From Eutreptiella sp. 'Long Island Sound 2002' (Eukaryota > Euglenozoa > Euglenophyceae > Eutreptiales > Eutreptiaceae), in contig CAXIWF010000729.1 of the NCBI GenBank assembly GCA_964036045.1, positions 1-64,000 on the forward strand: a stretch of DNA of 64,000 nucleotides, written 5' to 3'. Under the pieces are notes generated by a model. That model was not told the DNA's origin. It made no database searches and worked only from the letters and a program-made list of their open reading frames with translations. Shown piece by piece: positions 23,560 through 36,360 of the stretch. Position 1 is the stretch's first letter. Every line of letters starts with the position of its first letter. Both the position numbers and the translations under genes were made by a program.

Positions 23560-25975
23560 TGTGGTAATCACCAGAGAGACCAGCAAGGGGAGCATCCCGG
23601 GTGAGCAACTATGGCTTGGAATGTGATGTAATGATAGAGGGGAGGGCAGCTGTGGAGTGCACCTCATTGCAAAGATGTTAGGAGGCCGTGGTGCAGTGCA
23701 TGGTACAACCAGCACCCCCTCTGTGTAGCGAAAAACATAGCCGATTTTTACCCCAATTTTACTAGCGAGCGGTGGACCTTAATGGAGCCACCGCGGCTGG
23801 AAATGTTTTTGCCTGGCAAAGCCAGTTCAGATGTCCATGGCAGCATCGCCCTTTCATGTTCCAACGACCCATTCAAAAACACCCACCCCTCCCCCATCCG
23901 CATCAACACGCCATACCTACACTTTCCTACAACCCCTCCAATGTGCTTACATTCACATTTGCATCCCACCGCATCCACCCAACCCGGCACAGGCCACGGT
24001 ACCCCGCCATTTCATGTTCCAACACCCCATTCAAAAACACCCACCCCTCCCCCATCCGCCTCAACGCGGCATACCTACACTTTCGTGCAACCCCCCAAAT
24101 GTGCTCACATTCACATTTGCATCCCACCGCATCCACCCAACCCGGCACAGGCCACCGTACCCCGCCCTTTCATGTCCCAACACCCCATTCAAAAACACCC
24201 ACCCCTCCTTCATCCGCATCAACACGCCATACCTACACTTTCGTGCGACCCCCCGTATGTGCTCGCATTCACATTTGCATCCCACTGCACCCACCCAACC
24301 CCACACAGGCCACCGTACCTCGCCCTTTCATATCCCAACACCCCATTCAAAAACACCCACCCCTCCCCCATCCGCATCAACACGCCATACCTACACTTTC
24401 CTACAACCCCCCCAATGTGCTCACATTCACATTTGCATCCCACCGCATCCACCCAACCCGGCACAGGCCACGGTACCCCGCCATTTCATGTTCCAACACC
24501 CCATTCAAAAACACCCACCCCTCCCCCATCCGCCTCAACACGGCATACCTACACTTTCGTGCAACCCCCCAAATGTGCTCACATTCACATTTGCATCCCA
24601 CCGCATCCACCCAACCCCACACAGGCCACCGTACCCCGCCCTTTCATGTCCCAACACCCCATTCAAAAACACCCACCCCTCCCCCATCCGCCTCAACACG
24701 GCATACCTACACTTTCGTGCAACCCCCCAAATGTGCTCGGATTCACATTTGCATCCCACCGCATCCACCCAACCCGGCACAGGCCACGGTACCCCGCCGT
24801 TTCATGTTCCAACACCCCATTCAAAAACACCCACCCCTCCCCCATCCGCATCAACACGCCATACCTGCACTTTCTTGCAACCCTCCCAATGTGCTCACAT
24901 TCACATTTGCATCCCATCGCATCCACCCAACCCGGCACAGGCCACGGTACCCCGCCATTTCATGTTCCAACACCTATTCAAAAACACCCACCCCTCCCCC
25001 ATCCGCCTCAACACGGCATACCTACACTTTCGTGAAACCACCCAAATGTGCTCACATTCACATTTGCATCCCACCGCATCCACCCAACCCCACACAGGCC
25101 ACCGTACCCCGCCCTTTCATGTCCCAACACCCCATTCAAAAACACCCACCCATCCCTCATCCGCATCAACACGCCATACCTACACTTTCGTGCGACCCCC
25201 CGTATGTGCTCGCATTCACATTTGCATCCCACTGCACCCACCCAACCCCACACAGGCCACCGTACCTCGCCCTTTCATATCCCAACACCCCATTCAAAAA
25301 CACCCACCCCTCCCCCATCCGCATCAACACGCCATACCTACACTTTCTTGCAACCCCCCAAATGTGCTCACATTCACATTTGCATCCCACCGCATCCACC
25401 CAACCCCACACAGGCCACCGTACCCCGCCCTTTCATGTCCCAACACCCCATTCAAAAACACCCACCCCTCCTCCATCCGCATCAACACGCCATACCTACA
25501 CTTTCGTGCGACCCCCCGTATGTGCTCACATTCACATTTGCATCCCACTGCACCCACCCAACCCCACACAGGCCACCGTACCTCGCCCTTTCGTGTTCCA
25601 ACACCCCATTCAAAAACACCCACCCCTCCCCCATCCGCATCAACACGCCATACCTGCACTTTCTTGCAACCCCCCCAATGTGCTCACATTCACATTTGCA
25701 TCCCACCGCATCCACCCAACCCGGCACAGGCCACCGTACCCCGCCCTTTCATGTCCCAACACCCCATTCAAAAACACCCACCCCTCCCCCATCCGCATCA
25801 ACACGCCATACCTACACTTTCGTGCAACCCCCCAAATGTGCTCACATTCACATTTGCATCCCACCGCACCCATCCAATTCCACACAGGCCACCGTACCCC
25901 GCCCTTTCATGTCCCAACAACCCATTCAAAAAGAACCACACACCAGCATCCGCATCAACACGCCGTACCTACACT
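23560..25975. repeat. Higher-order unit: linker plus array (repeat of 3596-6011)
   Basis: Offset 19,964 bp from 3596-6011; length 2,416 bp. A few substitutions, for example TTTCATATCCC versus TTTCATGTCCC near 24327. Confidence 0.93.
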
Positions 25976-27321
25976 TGTGGTAATCACCAGAGAGACCAGC
26001 AAGGGGAGCATCCCGGGTGAGCAACTATGGCTTGGAATGTGATGTAATGATCGAGGGGAGGGCAGCTGTGGAGTGCACCTCATTGCAAAGATGTTAGGAG
26101 GCCGTGGTGCAGTGCATGGTACAACCAGCACCCCCTCTGTGTAGCGAAAAACATAGCCGATTTTTACCCCAATTTTACTAGCGAGCGGTGGACCTTAATG
26201 GAGCCACCGCGGCTGGAAATGTTTTTGCCTGGCAAAGCCAGTTCAGATGTCCATGGCAGCATCGCCCTTTCATGTTCCAACGACCCATTCAAAAACACCC
26301 ACCCCTCCCCCATCCGCATCAACACGCCATACCTACACTTTCCTACAACCCCCCCAATGTGCTTACATTCACATTTGCATCCCACCGCATCCACCCAACC
26401 CGGCACAGGCCACGGTACCCCGCCATTTCATGTTCCAACACCCCATTCAAAAACACCCACCCCTCCCCCATCCGCCTCAACGCGGCATACCTACACTTTC
26501 GTGCAACCCCCGAAATGTGCTCACATTCACATTTGCATCCCACCGCATCCACCCAACCCCACACAGGCCACCGTACCCCGCCCTTTCATGTCCCAACACC
26601 CCATTCAAAAACACCCACCCCTCCTCCATCCGCATCAACACGCCATACCTACACTTTCGTGCGACCCCCCGTATGTGCTCACATTCACATTTGCATCCCA
26701 CTGCACCCACCCAACCCCACACAGGCCACCGTACCTCGCCCTTTCGTGTTCCAACACCCCATTCAACAACACCCACCCCTCCCCCATCCGCATCAACACG
26801 CCATACCTGCACTTTCTTGCAACCCTCCCAATGTGCTCACATTCACATTTGCATCCCAGCGCATCCACCCAACCCGGCACAGGCCACGGTACCCCGCCAT
26901 TTCATGTTCCAACACCCCATTCAAAAACACCCACCCCTCCCCCATCCGCCTCAACACGGCATACCTACACTTTCGTGCAACCCCCCAAATGTGCTCACAT
27001 TCACATTTGCATCCCACCGCATCCACCCAACCCGGCACAGGCCACCGTACCCCGCCCTTTCATGTCCCAACACCCCATTCGAAAACACCCACCCCTCCTT
27101 CATCCGCATCAACACGCCATACCTACACTTTCGTGCGACCCCCCGTATGTGCTCGCATTCACATTTGCATCCCACTGCACCCACCCAACCCCACACAGGC
27201 CACCGTACCTCGCCCTTTCATGTCCCAACACCCCATTCAAAAACACCCACCCCTCCCCCATCCGCATCAACACGCCATACCTACACTTTCCTACAACCCC
27301 CCCAATGTGCTCACATTCACA
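25976..27321. repeat. Higher-order unit interrupted by 5S/SL unit copy 2
   Basis: Linker 25976-26262, then array broken at the same CACATTCACA position as at 7357. Confidence 0.92.
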
Positions 27322-28873
27322 ATGATCTTTCTTCTAATGGGTGGCATAGTGAGAACTCACCCAAAAATTCTGCAATTCAGAAACAGAATAAAATTTGTGT
27401 TCAGGCATGTCATCCAACAGGCAGTGACCAGTACAGACAGCTCTAATCTGGCATTTCCCCAAAAAATCTGCTCAATTTCGCTTTGTTCTGCCAGAAAGCC
27501 GACCGCCGCAGACATTTCTGCGGATAAGCCCTTATCCGCAGAAAAACGCATTTCTGCGGATAACAGTTGCTCAACTCGCGGGGCACATTGCAACTGCGAC
27601 CTTTTTTTTGGACATGCCCAAAAAGTAGGTCGCAATGGACACGGTAACCCAAGAAGTGCTGAACTGGTGCGTTTGCGCAATTTGTATGCTGCAGCTGATC
27701 GCTCTTTCGTTCATCCTGCTGCCGTCAAGAAACGGGTGCCGTACATGGACGCCACAGCAAAGCAGCCGTTGGTAATATCAACCCCCCCCTGTCCTGTGCC
27801 TCTCCTACCCCACGGTCCGTGAATGGGTGAATCTTTTGGTCGTTGGCCACATTTCACCATTGTGGAGTCCCCGAACATTTTGCCTTGATTTCGAGAAAGA
27901 GTTGTGCGGTTTCCGTGTCAACCTGCATCATAACTGTTGTGTTGCACAACTGACACACACAGAGCGCGCTGACACACAACGAACACACAGACAGCGCGAG
28001 TGGAGACATCGTATTCAAATGAACGAAGTCCTGGTTTGTTACCTTTTGTTGGAATTTGGGGAGTACAGTACAGGTCCACAAGGTGTTTGTTTCTCTCATT
28101 TTGGTGTTCTTGAAGCAATTTTGAAGTTTGAAGTTGGATTTTGATATTTTGTTGCGAATCAGAGTCCCTGTTCCCTGGCGACGCGCTCGGACAGGGTTAC
28201 GGCGCTCACAACGTGACGCTCTACGCTGCGCTGACAGCGTTTGACTGTCCTGCGCCACCTGTAGCAGCTAATTCTGTTTCAATTCTTCAATTTTGCAAAT
28301 TTTCAAATTTTGCTCTCTTTTTCTGTCGGCGACGCTTGTCGTAGCTTTTCGACGCGCGAGTGCGTTCGTGGCACTCGTCAACACTGGTATTGTGTGTCGA
28401 CGGCTCTCTTCCAGCGTCTTGCCCAGTTTCAGGGCTTCATCCTGGCCCATTTTGGGTTTTTAGACCTTTTTGGCCTGTTTCTGGCCAAATGTGCCATTTT
28501 TGGCAGGATCGGTCGCAAGCGACAGCTGCGACGCGTGGCGACGCCCTCCGTCGTTCGCCACGGCGCTGCTGGGGCACTCCGAGTGCGCCTGGGTGTTTTC
28601 GAGGTGAGTTTTGGGTCGATTTTGGTCATTTTTCACTCTTTGAGAGAATTTCATCTTTGTGATCATCCATCACCATTTCAAGTCAATCAGCCTATTTTGG
28701 CTGCTCATGTGCAGTCAACTCCTTCGCCAGAGCGAACCTGAAGGACACACTTCCACACTTGCACTCATACACTTACAGAATACACCATGTACGACCCCTA
28801 TATATACCCATTTGAGTGAAGCCCATGTATCAGAGCGCCCCAAGTCAACTTAGTGAGAGTCTATAGAGCACTC
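27322..28873. other. Unassigned spacer at the start of 5S/SL unit copy 2
   Basis: Matches 7358-8909 base for base as far as I can compare. Nothing is recognisable beyond the hairpin at 27515. Confidence 0.6.
27515..27544. repeat. Perfect 14-bp inverted repeat (copy 2)
   Basis: Same TTTCTGCGGATAAG palindrome as at 7551-7580. Confidence 0.85.
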
Positions 28874-29074
28874 GCTGACACACAACTGACACACAGAGCT
28901 GACACACAAATGACCACAGAGAGCGCGTGACACACAAGTGACACACACAGAGTGCGCTGACACACAAGTGACACACAGACAGCGCGCTGACACACACAGA
29001 CAGCGCGCTGACACCCAATGGACACCTATGATGCGCGCTGACACACAACGAACACACAGACAGCGCGCTGACGC
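28874..29074. repeat. TGACACACA minisatellite (copy 2)
   Basis: Counterpart of 8910-9110; no length change seen. Confidence 0.85.
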
Positions 29075-29926
29075 TTGTAGAAATACATCCGGGCATGGCC
29101 AATTGCTATGACATTTTCGTTGCTGCCTGCACAAGTCGGAAAATTGGTGCATTGTATTTTGGTCAATGTTTGCTGCCAGTGTTCAGCATGACTATTTTTT
29201 TCCAAAATATGTGGTGTTTTTCATGGTGAGCCTGTGTGGAATGTTCCCTATTGCTTGCTCTATTTGTGGACACTATTGAACAATGCTTGTTTTTTCCTCC
29301 TCCTACTTTCACTGATGCCAAGACAGTCCAGTGTTGTTGGGGACATGCCATTGCAGTTTGGAGCAGAATTGATGCAACACACTTCGCTACAACAGGACTT
29401 GGCTGGCAAAAATGATGACCAAACAACAGACACCAAAACATTTGTATGTTCAAGCCATGTCTTTTGCAGGGGCAAGCGGAAAACCTCAATTGATAAGGCA
29501 TTGGTTGCAAGTTAAAAGCTTTGTGCATTGGCAAAAGCATGCGATGCAAGAACAACATGTTTGATACACAATCAGGACGGGCATGGAATGCATGATTAGA
29601 CAATTTTTGTATTGGCGAGAGTAGGGGCAGCATGTGTGTTCAACCCATTTTTGCATTTGTGAAAGCTAGGGTTTGGAACTCAATTCTGGTTGCATTTCTG
29701 AATAAATTAGTGGATTCATGTAGGAGTAGGGGTGCAAAGTGGTGCGAATTCCTACAGCAGTGCGGGTGCAATGGAAAAAGCAGGGTGCATAATCTCAGCC
29801 GATTCTGGTGGCATTGGGGATGCGAATGACCCTTTGTGAATTTTTTTTGTGGTACCTTCGTGTAATTTTTTTCCAGGAAACAGGAAGTTGACGGTTTTTT
29901 TCATTTGCTGTCCCCAAAAAAAAATA
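29075..29926. other. Unassigned spacer (copy 2)
   Basis: Counterpart of 9111-9962; no gene recognised. Confidence 0.55.
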
Positions 29927-30512
29927 CATTCACAAGGACCAGGCATTGCTGGGGTAGACATATAGGCATAAAACAATTCCCTAAAATTTTCCAAGTTTTC
30001 GGGCACAAAAACATGGGAACACGTTCTGTGTTTGTGGCCTACACTCTGCAGCCTGACCCACCACTCTGGACTCTCCCTGAACAAGGGATCTCCAGGGGGT
30101 GGGAGCCCATTCACAAGGGCCAGGCATTGCTGGGGTAGACATATAGGCATAAAACAATTTCCTAAAATCTTCCAAGTTTTCGGGCACAAAAACATGGGAA
30201 CACGTTCTGTGTTTGTGGCCTACACTCTGCAGCCTGACCCACCACTCTGGACACTCCCTGAACAAGGGATCTCCAGGGGGTGGGAGCCCATTCACAAGGG
30301 CCAGGCATTGCTGGGGTAGACGTATAGGCATAAAACAATTTCCTAAAATCTTCCAAGTTTTCGGGCACAAAAACATGGGAACACGTTCTGTGTTTGTGGC
30401 CTACACTCTGCAGCCTGACCCACCACCCTGGACTCTCCCTGAACAAGGGATCTCCAGGGGGTGGGAGCCCATTCACAAGGGCCAGGCATTGCTGGGGTAG
30501 ACATATAGGCAT
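29927..30512. repeat. 181-bp tandem repeat (copy 2)
   Basis: 3.2 units, same unit count and phase as copy 1. Confidence 0.95.
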
Positions 30513-30632
30513 GCTATTGAGGTATGGAGGACAACATTCATGTGTGTTGCATGGCAATACATTCATTTGGGACGCAAACTCAGGCACATGGGACCGAACC
30601 CAAGCCCAAGGCAGCAGCCAACCCTGGCCCCA

Positions 30633-30985
30633 AGGATGGTTGTTTTCAGTGATAGTCGGCAACTCAAGGCACCCCCCCAGGGCAACGTGGATGCATTGTC
30701 ATGGAGCCTGACAGCATGAATGTGACCTCCTAGGTGTCCTCTAGAGGTTCCTGAACCTCAAGCTGAAGAGATGGCCCACAAACCTTTTTTTTGTACAAAT
30801 TTCACCGTTCTACTACGTAACTTTTCGGCCTTTTCAGGATGGCTGTTTTCAGTGATAGTCGGCAACCCAAGGCACCCCCCCAGGGCAACGTCTATGCATT
30901 ATCATGGAGCCTGACAGCATGAGTGTGACCTCCTAGGTCTCCTCTAGAGGTTCATAAACCTCAAGCTGAAGAGATGGCCCACAAA
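30633..30985. repeat. Direct duplication, period 203 bp (copy 2)
   Basis: Units 30633-30782 and 30836-30985, as in copy 1. Confidence 0.88.
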
Positions 30986-30987
30986 GA

Positions 30988-31190
30988 CAGGAGACAATGG
31001 GGTGGGGTGGGGTGGGGGGGGGGGGCATGCGCGCAGTTGAGGCCGCGGTCACATTTTCTCGGCCCATTTGTGCGTGCTTCTTCATTACTTGGGCCCTGGT
31101 TCCCCGTTTGCAGGGTATCTTTGTCTGATTGTGCCCCATGTGCGGCTCTTAACGGCCGAATCTGTTCGTTGCTGGCCCGTTCGGATGCGG
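30988..31190. repeat. G-rich block, left copy (copy 2)
   Basis: Pairs with 32317-32516 and brackets 5S plus SL. Confidence 0.85.
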
Positions 31191-31242
31191 TCGACCCCCC
31201 CCCTTTTCCCCGCCCGCAAGCCGGGCGTCCGCGCATGAGAAT

Positions 31243-31360
31243 GCGTACGGCCATACTACTGGGAACACACCTGAACCCGTCCGATTTCAGAAGTTAAGCC
31301 TAGTCAGGCCCAGTTAGTACTGAGGTGGGAGACCACTTGGGAACACTGGGTGCTGTACGC
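31243..31360 (+). rRNA. 5S ribosomal RNA (copy 2)
   Basis: 118 nt, same internal promoter boxes as copy 1. The ends GCGTACGGC and GCTGTACGC pair along nine positions with one G:U, so the A:C mismatch of copy 1 is absent. It also differs at ACACCTGAACCC (copies 1 and 3 read CCTAAACCC). A 1-bp deletion lies just upstream (CATGAGAATG versus CATGACGAATG). Of the three it fits eukaryotic 5S norms well and is a good candidate for an active gene. Confidence 0.95.
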
Positions 31361-31366
31361 TTTTTT
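31361..31366 (+). terminator. Pol III terminator of 5S copy 2
   Basis: T6 run directly after the gene. Confidence 0.85.
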
Positions 31367-31376
31367 ATTGCCCCTG

Positions 31377-31771
31377 ACTCGGTAGGATCTGCCCGTTCCT
31401 AGACAGGCAGATCCTACCGAGTATACAGTCTCCCCGAAAGTACTAAAAATAGCAAATTGTACCAAATCGACGTGAAAATCTTTGTACCCCCCCTATTTCG
31501 AGGTCGCTGATTCCGAAAATGCAATTCTTTTTCGAATCTGAGACAGTGGCGTCGAGATATGAGGGGGTCCAAATGGAGCGCGCGCGCGACCAAAAACTCG
31601 GTAATAACCGCCCCAACCGCCAAATCTGAGTTGATATTCGGATTCAGCGACATCAAAATAGGGGGGGGGGGTACTAGTTTACCCATGTAGGTCCCCAGGG
31701 GGTCCTGCTCTAACACCACCCCAAAAGGGGTATCCCCATTCGTGGTGAGGAACGGGCAGAGCCTACCGAGT
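31377..31771. mobile_element. 395-bp element with inverted ends (copy 2)
   Basis: Same ends and the same internal 17-bp hairpin as copy 1. Confidence 0.55.
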
Positions 31772-32008
31772 CGGTAATAGTCACCCATATCCTAAAATGA
31801 GCTATTGACACAGTAAACCCCCCCTATTTCGGGGTCGCTGAGTCCAAAACGTCACTCATTTTGCGAATCCGAGACGGTGGCGTCGAGCTATGGGGGAGGG
31901 GGGTCCTAACGAGCGGTGGGGGGTCCGAAAAACCCCCCTTCCAAAATGCGTTCGCATAAGGGCGCTGTCACAAGGACGTTATGCTACGCACATCCTTCTT
32001 GGAGGCAC

Positions 32009-32106
32009 ACTTTCTGAGTGTCTATTTTTTTTCAGTATATACTCGCTCCTTACTAGGCAGCTTTGGTGCTTTCAGCGCCACTTTGTGGAGGCCAATGGGC
32101 CAATCT
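32009..32106 (+). ncRNA. Spliced-leader RNA, leader 3'-end variant G26A (copy 2)
   Basis: Same architecture as copy 1, but the last leader base (32034) is A, so the exon ends in TTCA before the GTATAT donor. The changed base is the last exon nucleotide at the splice junction and would be carried onto mRNAs if this gene is used. The GAGTGT/ATACTC stem, Sm-like site and 3' hairpin are intact. It may be a functional isoform, a decaying copy or a sequencing error. Confidence 0.9.
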
Positions 32107-32316
32107 CCTTCCAAAACCAAAGTCCTCTCCACTGGAGTCCGGATCATAGGCTCAAGCTCAGCACCCACCATTTACTCCGCACACATCCGCACACATGTCC
32201 CTCCCCTTTGCGTAACACCCTGCCCTTCCTTCCCTGGTGGTATCGCGGCATGCGCTGCCCCGCCCCTTCCGCCCCTCCCCCCTAGGGGAGTAGGGTTTGT
32301 CCATGTCCCTTGTGCG

Positions 32317-32516
32317 CAGGAGACAATGGGGTGGGGTGGGGTGGGGGGGTGCATGCGCGCAGTTGAGGCCGCGGTCACATTTTGTCGGCCCATTTGTGTG
32401 TGCTTCTTGCTTACTTGGGCCCTGGTTCCCCGTTTGCAGGGTATCTTTGTCTGATTGTGCCCCATGTGCGGCGCTTAACGGCCGAATCTGTTCGTTGCTG
32501 GCCCGTTCGGACGCGG
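32317..32516. repeat. G-rich block, right copy (copy 2)
   Basis: Counterpart of 12354-12553. Confidence 0.85.
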
Positions 32517-33562
32517 ACAATGATTTGTGCCATGTGATGTTTTTTCCAATCTGTTGCATTCGGTGACGTTGCCGATCGATGTGCACAGTGATACGCTGTA
32601 TGGAGAGTGTTGTCCTGGGGACAGCTTGTTTTTTGGGCTTCTAGTCAGCTTTGCTGGGAGTTTTGTTTTGTATTCTTTGCACCATGTCGTGCTGTGAGCA
32701 ATGTGTTGTGTCTTGTGCGCAGTGCTGTCTATTGCAAGCTGTATCCAAAAACTTCCATGGTGCAGAACAAAGGTCTCATTGAAGCTCATGTTTTTCGCAC
32801 ATGGCCGCCATGGCACCTTCTTAGGAGCTAGATCTTCCTCTGAGTGTGCTGAGACCATCCCGCCCCCCTCCTGGACAAGAATCTTAGAGATTCCAAATGT
32901 GCACATGCCTCTACAATGCCACATACCTTCGGGAAATCCTTCTGTGTAACCCGCATAGGCCTGTACGCAAAGGCTAAAAAGGAGTTCAAAAATTTGCTGA
33001 ACGAGGAATCTCAACAACCCTAGCTCCTTGAGGGAATATATGAATGGTCCAAATGCTCGATCTAGCCATAATTCAAAGGCAGGAAATACATTCTAAACTG
33101 TAAGCCACAAATTATCATAACTATTGCAACTTTCCTCAACCTCTTTTGTCCGCAAAAATCTTGACGCAGTGATATTGCAGGTAGTAAAGACGTATCACTA
33201 TTACTATCGCAAAAAGGAATGTCGAAGTGGTCCACTTCACGGTTCAAAAAATCCTAGTTTGTTGCGTGACGATGTTACAAATTTTGTACATACCATTGTC
33301 TGTTGGAAACAGAACACTGCATGTGTCCTGTGTGCTACAAAACCGCGGCTGCCAAAGTACTGCATGATTCGATGCTCAACAACTTACCAAAATGTCAAAC
33401 CCATAGCAGATGAGGTATGGGATCAAATTGTCCTAACCAATTTTGAGAAACATCCCAGATGTCCCCAATATCCTAGTGAGTTTAAAATACAATATCACAA
33501 TCTTCTACACAACCATAGATCTATCAAGGCTGCGCATCCCGATGGCTAACCCGTACGAAATG
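32517..33562. other. Unassigned spacer (copy 2)
   Basis: Counterpart of 12554-13600; nothing recognised. Confidence 0.55.
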
Positions 33563-35403
33563 AAAAGCGCGCCAACGAATGTCCTAAGTCGTGTTTGAGA
33601 AAACGATCCTAAGTCCGAATGCAGAAAAGATCCTAATGATTCTAATTATCATAAAAGTCCTAACCAGGCGAACATGTTGCGATGAGTCATTGTCAAAGAT
33701 ATGGAAAAATAGGTTATCCTTATCCTAGAACCTCTGTCTAACGCGTGGAAAAAACATCCTAAGTATCCTGAACATCCCCAGCCTTTGGGACAGAACGTTA
33801 GGGCTAGGAAACATCCTAACTATGCCAAGTACTGAATATTCCTCGATAACACCAACGAATATACTACATATCCTAAGCGTGGTTACAATTACGGTTGTCA
33901 TGAGTTATTTGCCATCACTACACATGCAAAATGTAAAAAGAACGATATTCTAACTCCTGTTGGAGAAAATATCCTAAATATCTTCAACTGACTGAACATT
34001 TGTTCTCAAAAATATCCCAAATATCCCAAGTACTTTGTGTGGCTCCGGGCATGTAATTATCCTAAACCTCCTGACCTGGCAAACATGTTGCGATGGGTCA
34101 TTGTCAAAGAGATGGATAAACCGGTTAGCCTTAGCCTAAAAACACTGTCTAATTTGTGCAAAAAACATCCTAAGTATCCTAAATGTCCTCAACTTTTGGG
34201 ACTGAAAGTTGGGGCTAGCAAACATCTTTAATGTGCTAAGTACTCCACTTTCTTCGATAACAGCAAGGAATATCTTAAATATCCTAAGAGTGGTTACAAG
34301 TACGGTTGTGATGAGGAATTTGCCATTACTATACATGAAAAATCTAAGAATAAAAATATCATAAGTGCTGACGGAGAAAATATCCTAATTATCCTAAATA
34401 TCCTAAACATCCCAATGGGCAAACAACGGGATGTTGAAAATGTTGTGAGTCCTAATTTTGCCAAGTCAGTCATCCGAATCATCGGGAAGATCGTTAAACC
34501 TCATGCAGAAAATATCCTAAGTATCCCAAATGTTCTGACCTGGCTCGTTTCTTTTCTCAAAAACATCCTAAATATCCTAAGTACGTAATATTGTTCGGGG
34601 CATATCATCGAACATATTGTAAGTATCCGCTATTGGTGTGATGAGTAAGTAGCGATGGCTAGAAGGAAGATATCATAAGTCCTATAGGAGACAATATTCG
34701 AATTATCCTAAATATTCTGAACCATCCAATGGGCCTACAACAGGATGCTGAAAATGTTGTGCTCAGCACGTGTCAAATACTTCCTAATCTCGCCAGACCA
34801 AACATCCTGAATATCAGCACCATTCTCTCAGATCATGCAGAAAATATCCTAAATATCCCAAATATCCTCAATTGACTGAACGTTCTTGCTCAAAAATATC
34901 CTCAATATCCCAAGTACTTCATGTAGCTTTGGGCATAACACCAGAAATATTCCAAAGATTCGAAGAAGGGTTACAGCTACCATTGTGATGAGTACATTGC
35001 CAAAAATATCCTAAGTCCTGATGGAGACAATATCCTCATTATGTGGACCATCCTCAACATCGTAATGGACAAACAAACGCAGGCTGAACATGTTGTGATA
35101 AGCAATCGTCAAAAACATCCCAACCTCGCCAGAACAAATATTCTAAATGCAAGAAAAGATCCTAAAACATCATGCAAAAAATATCCTAAATATCCTAAAT
35201 ATCCCTAGCTGACTCATCTAGACTGAAACCTCCTGCTGAAAAATGTCCAAAATATCCCAAGTACTTAATATTCTTCCAGGCAAGGACCAAAAATATCCTA
35301 ACTATCCTAAAAAATGGTTACCGTTAAAGCTAAGGTTAACCGTAACCCCTTTTTTTAGGATAATTAGGATATTTTCCCAAAAAAATGATCGGGTGTTTGG
35401 GAT
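33563..35403. repeat. Degenerate TATCCTAA-rich array (copy 2)
   Basis: Counterpart of 13600-15440; same higher-order spacing. Confidence 0.8.
35289..35375. repeat. Large imperfect palindrome (copy 2)
   Basis: Counterpart of 15326-15412. Confidence 0.8.
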
Positions 35404-36099
35404 ATTTTAGAACGCAAAAGTAACCTACTAGGATGCATTCTTTTGGCACTCACAAACCACCTCGCCTATGGAATGAGGCCTCAAGACAACACAAACAGCC
35501 CTGAACCAGTGCACCACACATGTGTAACGGCAGCACTGACAGCACTCAATTATACACTGATGTGATCAGAATTTCAATGATTCTCAGATGTACATTAGTG
35601 CAGTAAATTTTCCGCTTGTTTTCATGTTTTCCGTTCGCCGCCAGATGTCGCCTGTGAGCGCGCGTCGAGTCGCATTTGTCTTTCGTGATTTCCCAATCGG
35701 ATTTATTTAAATTATTTCGAATGATTTCACGTTGTGTCATTATGTGCGATGAATGCGCATTGAGATTCTATGTCTGCTCCATTTTTGTAGACCGGGTTTT
35801 CGTACTCTTCATATTCCACCATGGAGTTCAAAGGACTTACAAGTGCTTCGCATATGTCGCTCCCCTAAGCTGGATATGGGTCTGAAGAGGGTTATGTGGG
35901 TTCGGAGATATCAGGGGCAGTGTCGGGCGTTACGACCCCTGGGGCATCAAGGCTACAGGCTTCGCAGTTACAACAAAGATCAACCATTATGCAGCGGTTA
36001 CAACATGTTCCTCACATGGCACCACACAAAAGGAAGAAACACTACACCACATCAATCCACACCACGCTAGACCACACCACACCACCTTTCACCGCACTG
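35404..36099. other. Unassigned spacer (copy 2)
   Basis: Counterpart of 15441-16136; one visible substitution (CCATTATGC versus CCACTATGC) near 35985. Confidence 0.55.
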
Positions 36100-36350
36100 C
36101 CCCAGGATGTGCCCCGCAATGTGGCCCACGATGTGCCCCAGAATGTGCCCCTCAATGCTCACCAGAATGTGACCCATGATGTGCCCCACCATGTGCCCCA
36201 CCATGTGCCGCACGATGTGCCCGCCAAATGCCAATTGATGTGCCCCATGATGTGCCCCACAGTGTGCCCCACTGTGAACCCCACGATGTGCCCTGGGATG
36301 TGCCCCACCATGTGCCCCACCATGTGCCGCAGGATGTGCCCCACCATGTA
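36100..36350. repeat. 12-bp GATGTGCCCCAC minisatellite (copy 2)
   Basis: Counterpart of 16137-16387. Confidence 0.9.
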
Positions 36351-36360
36351 GTAAAATACT

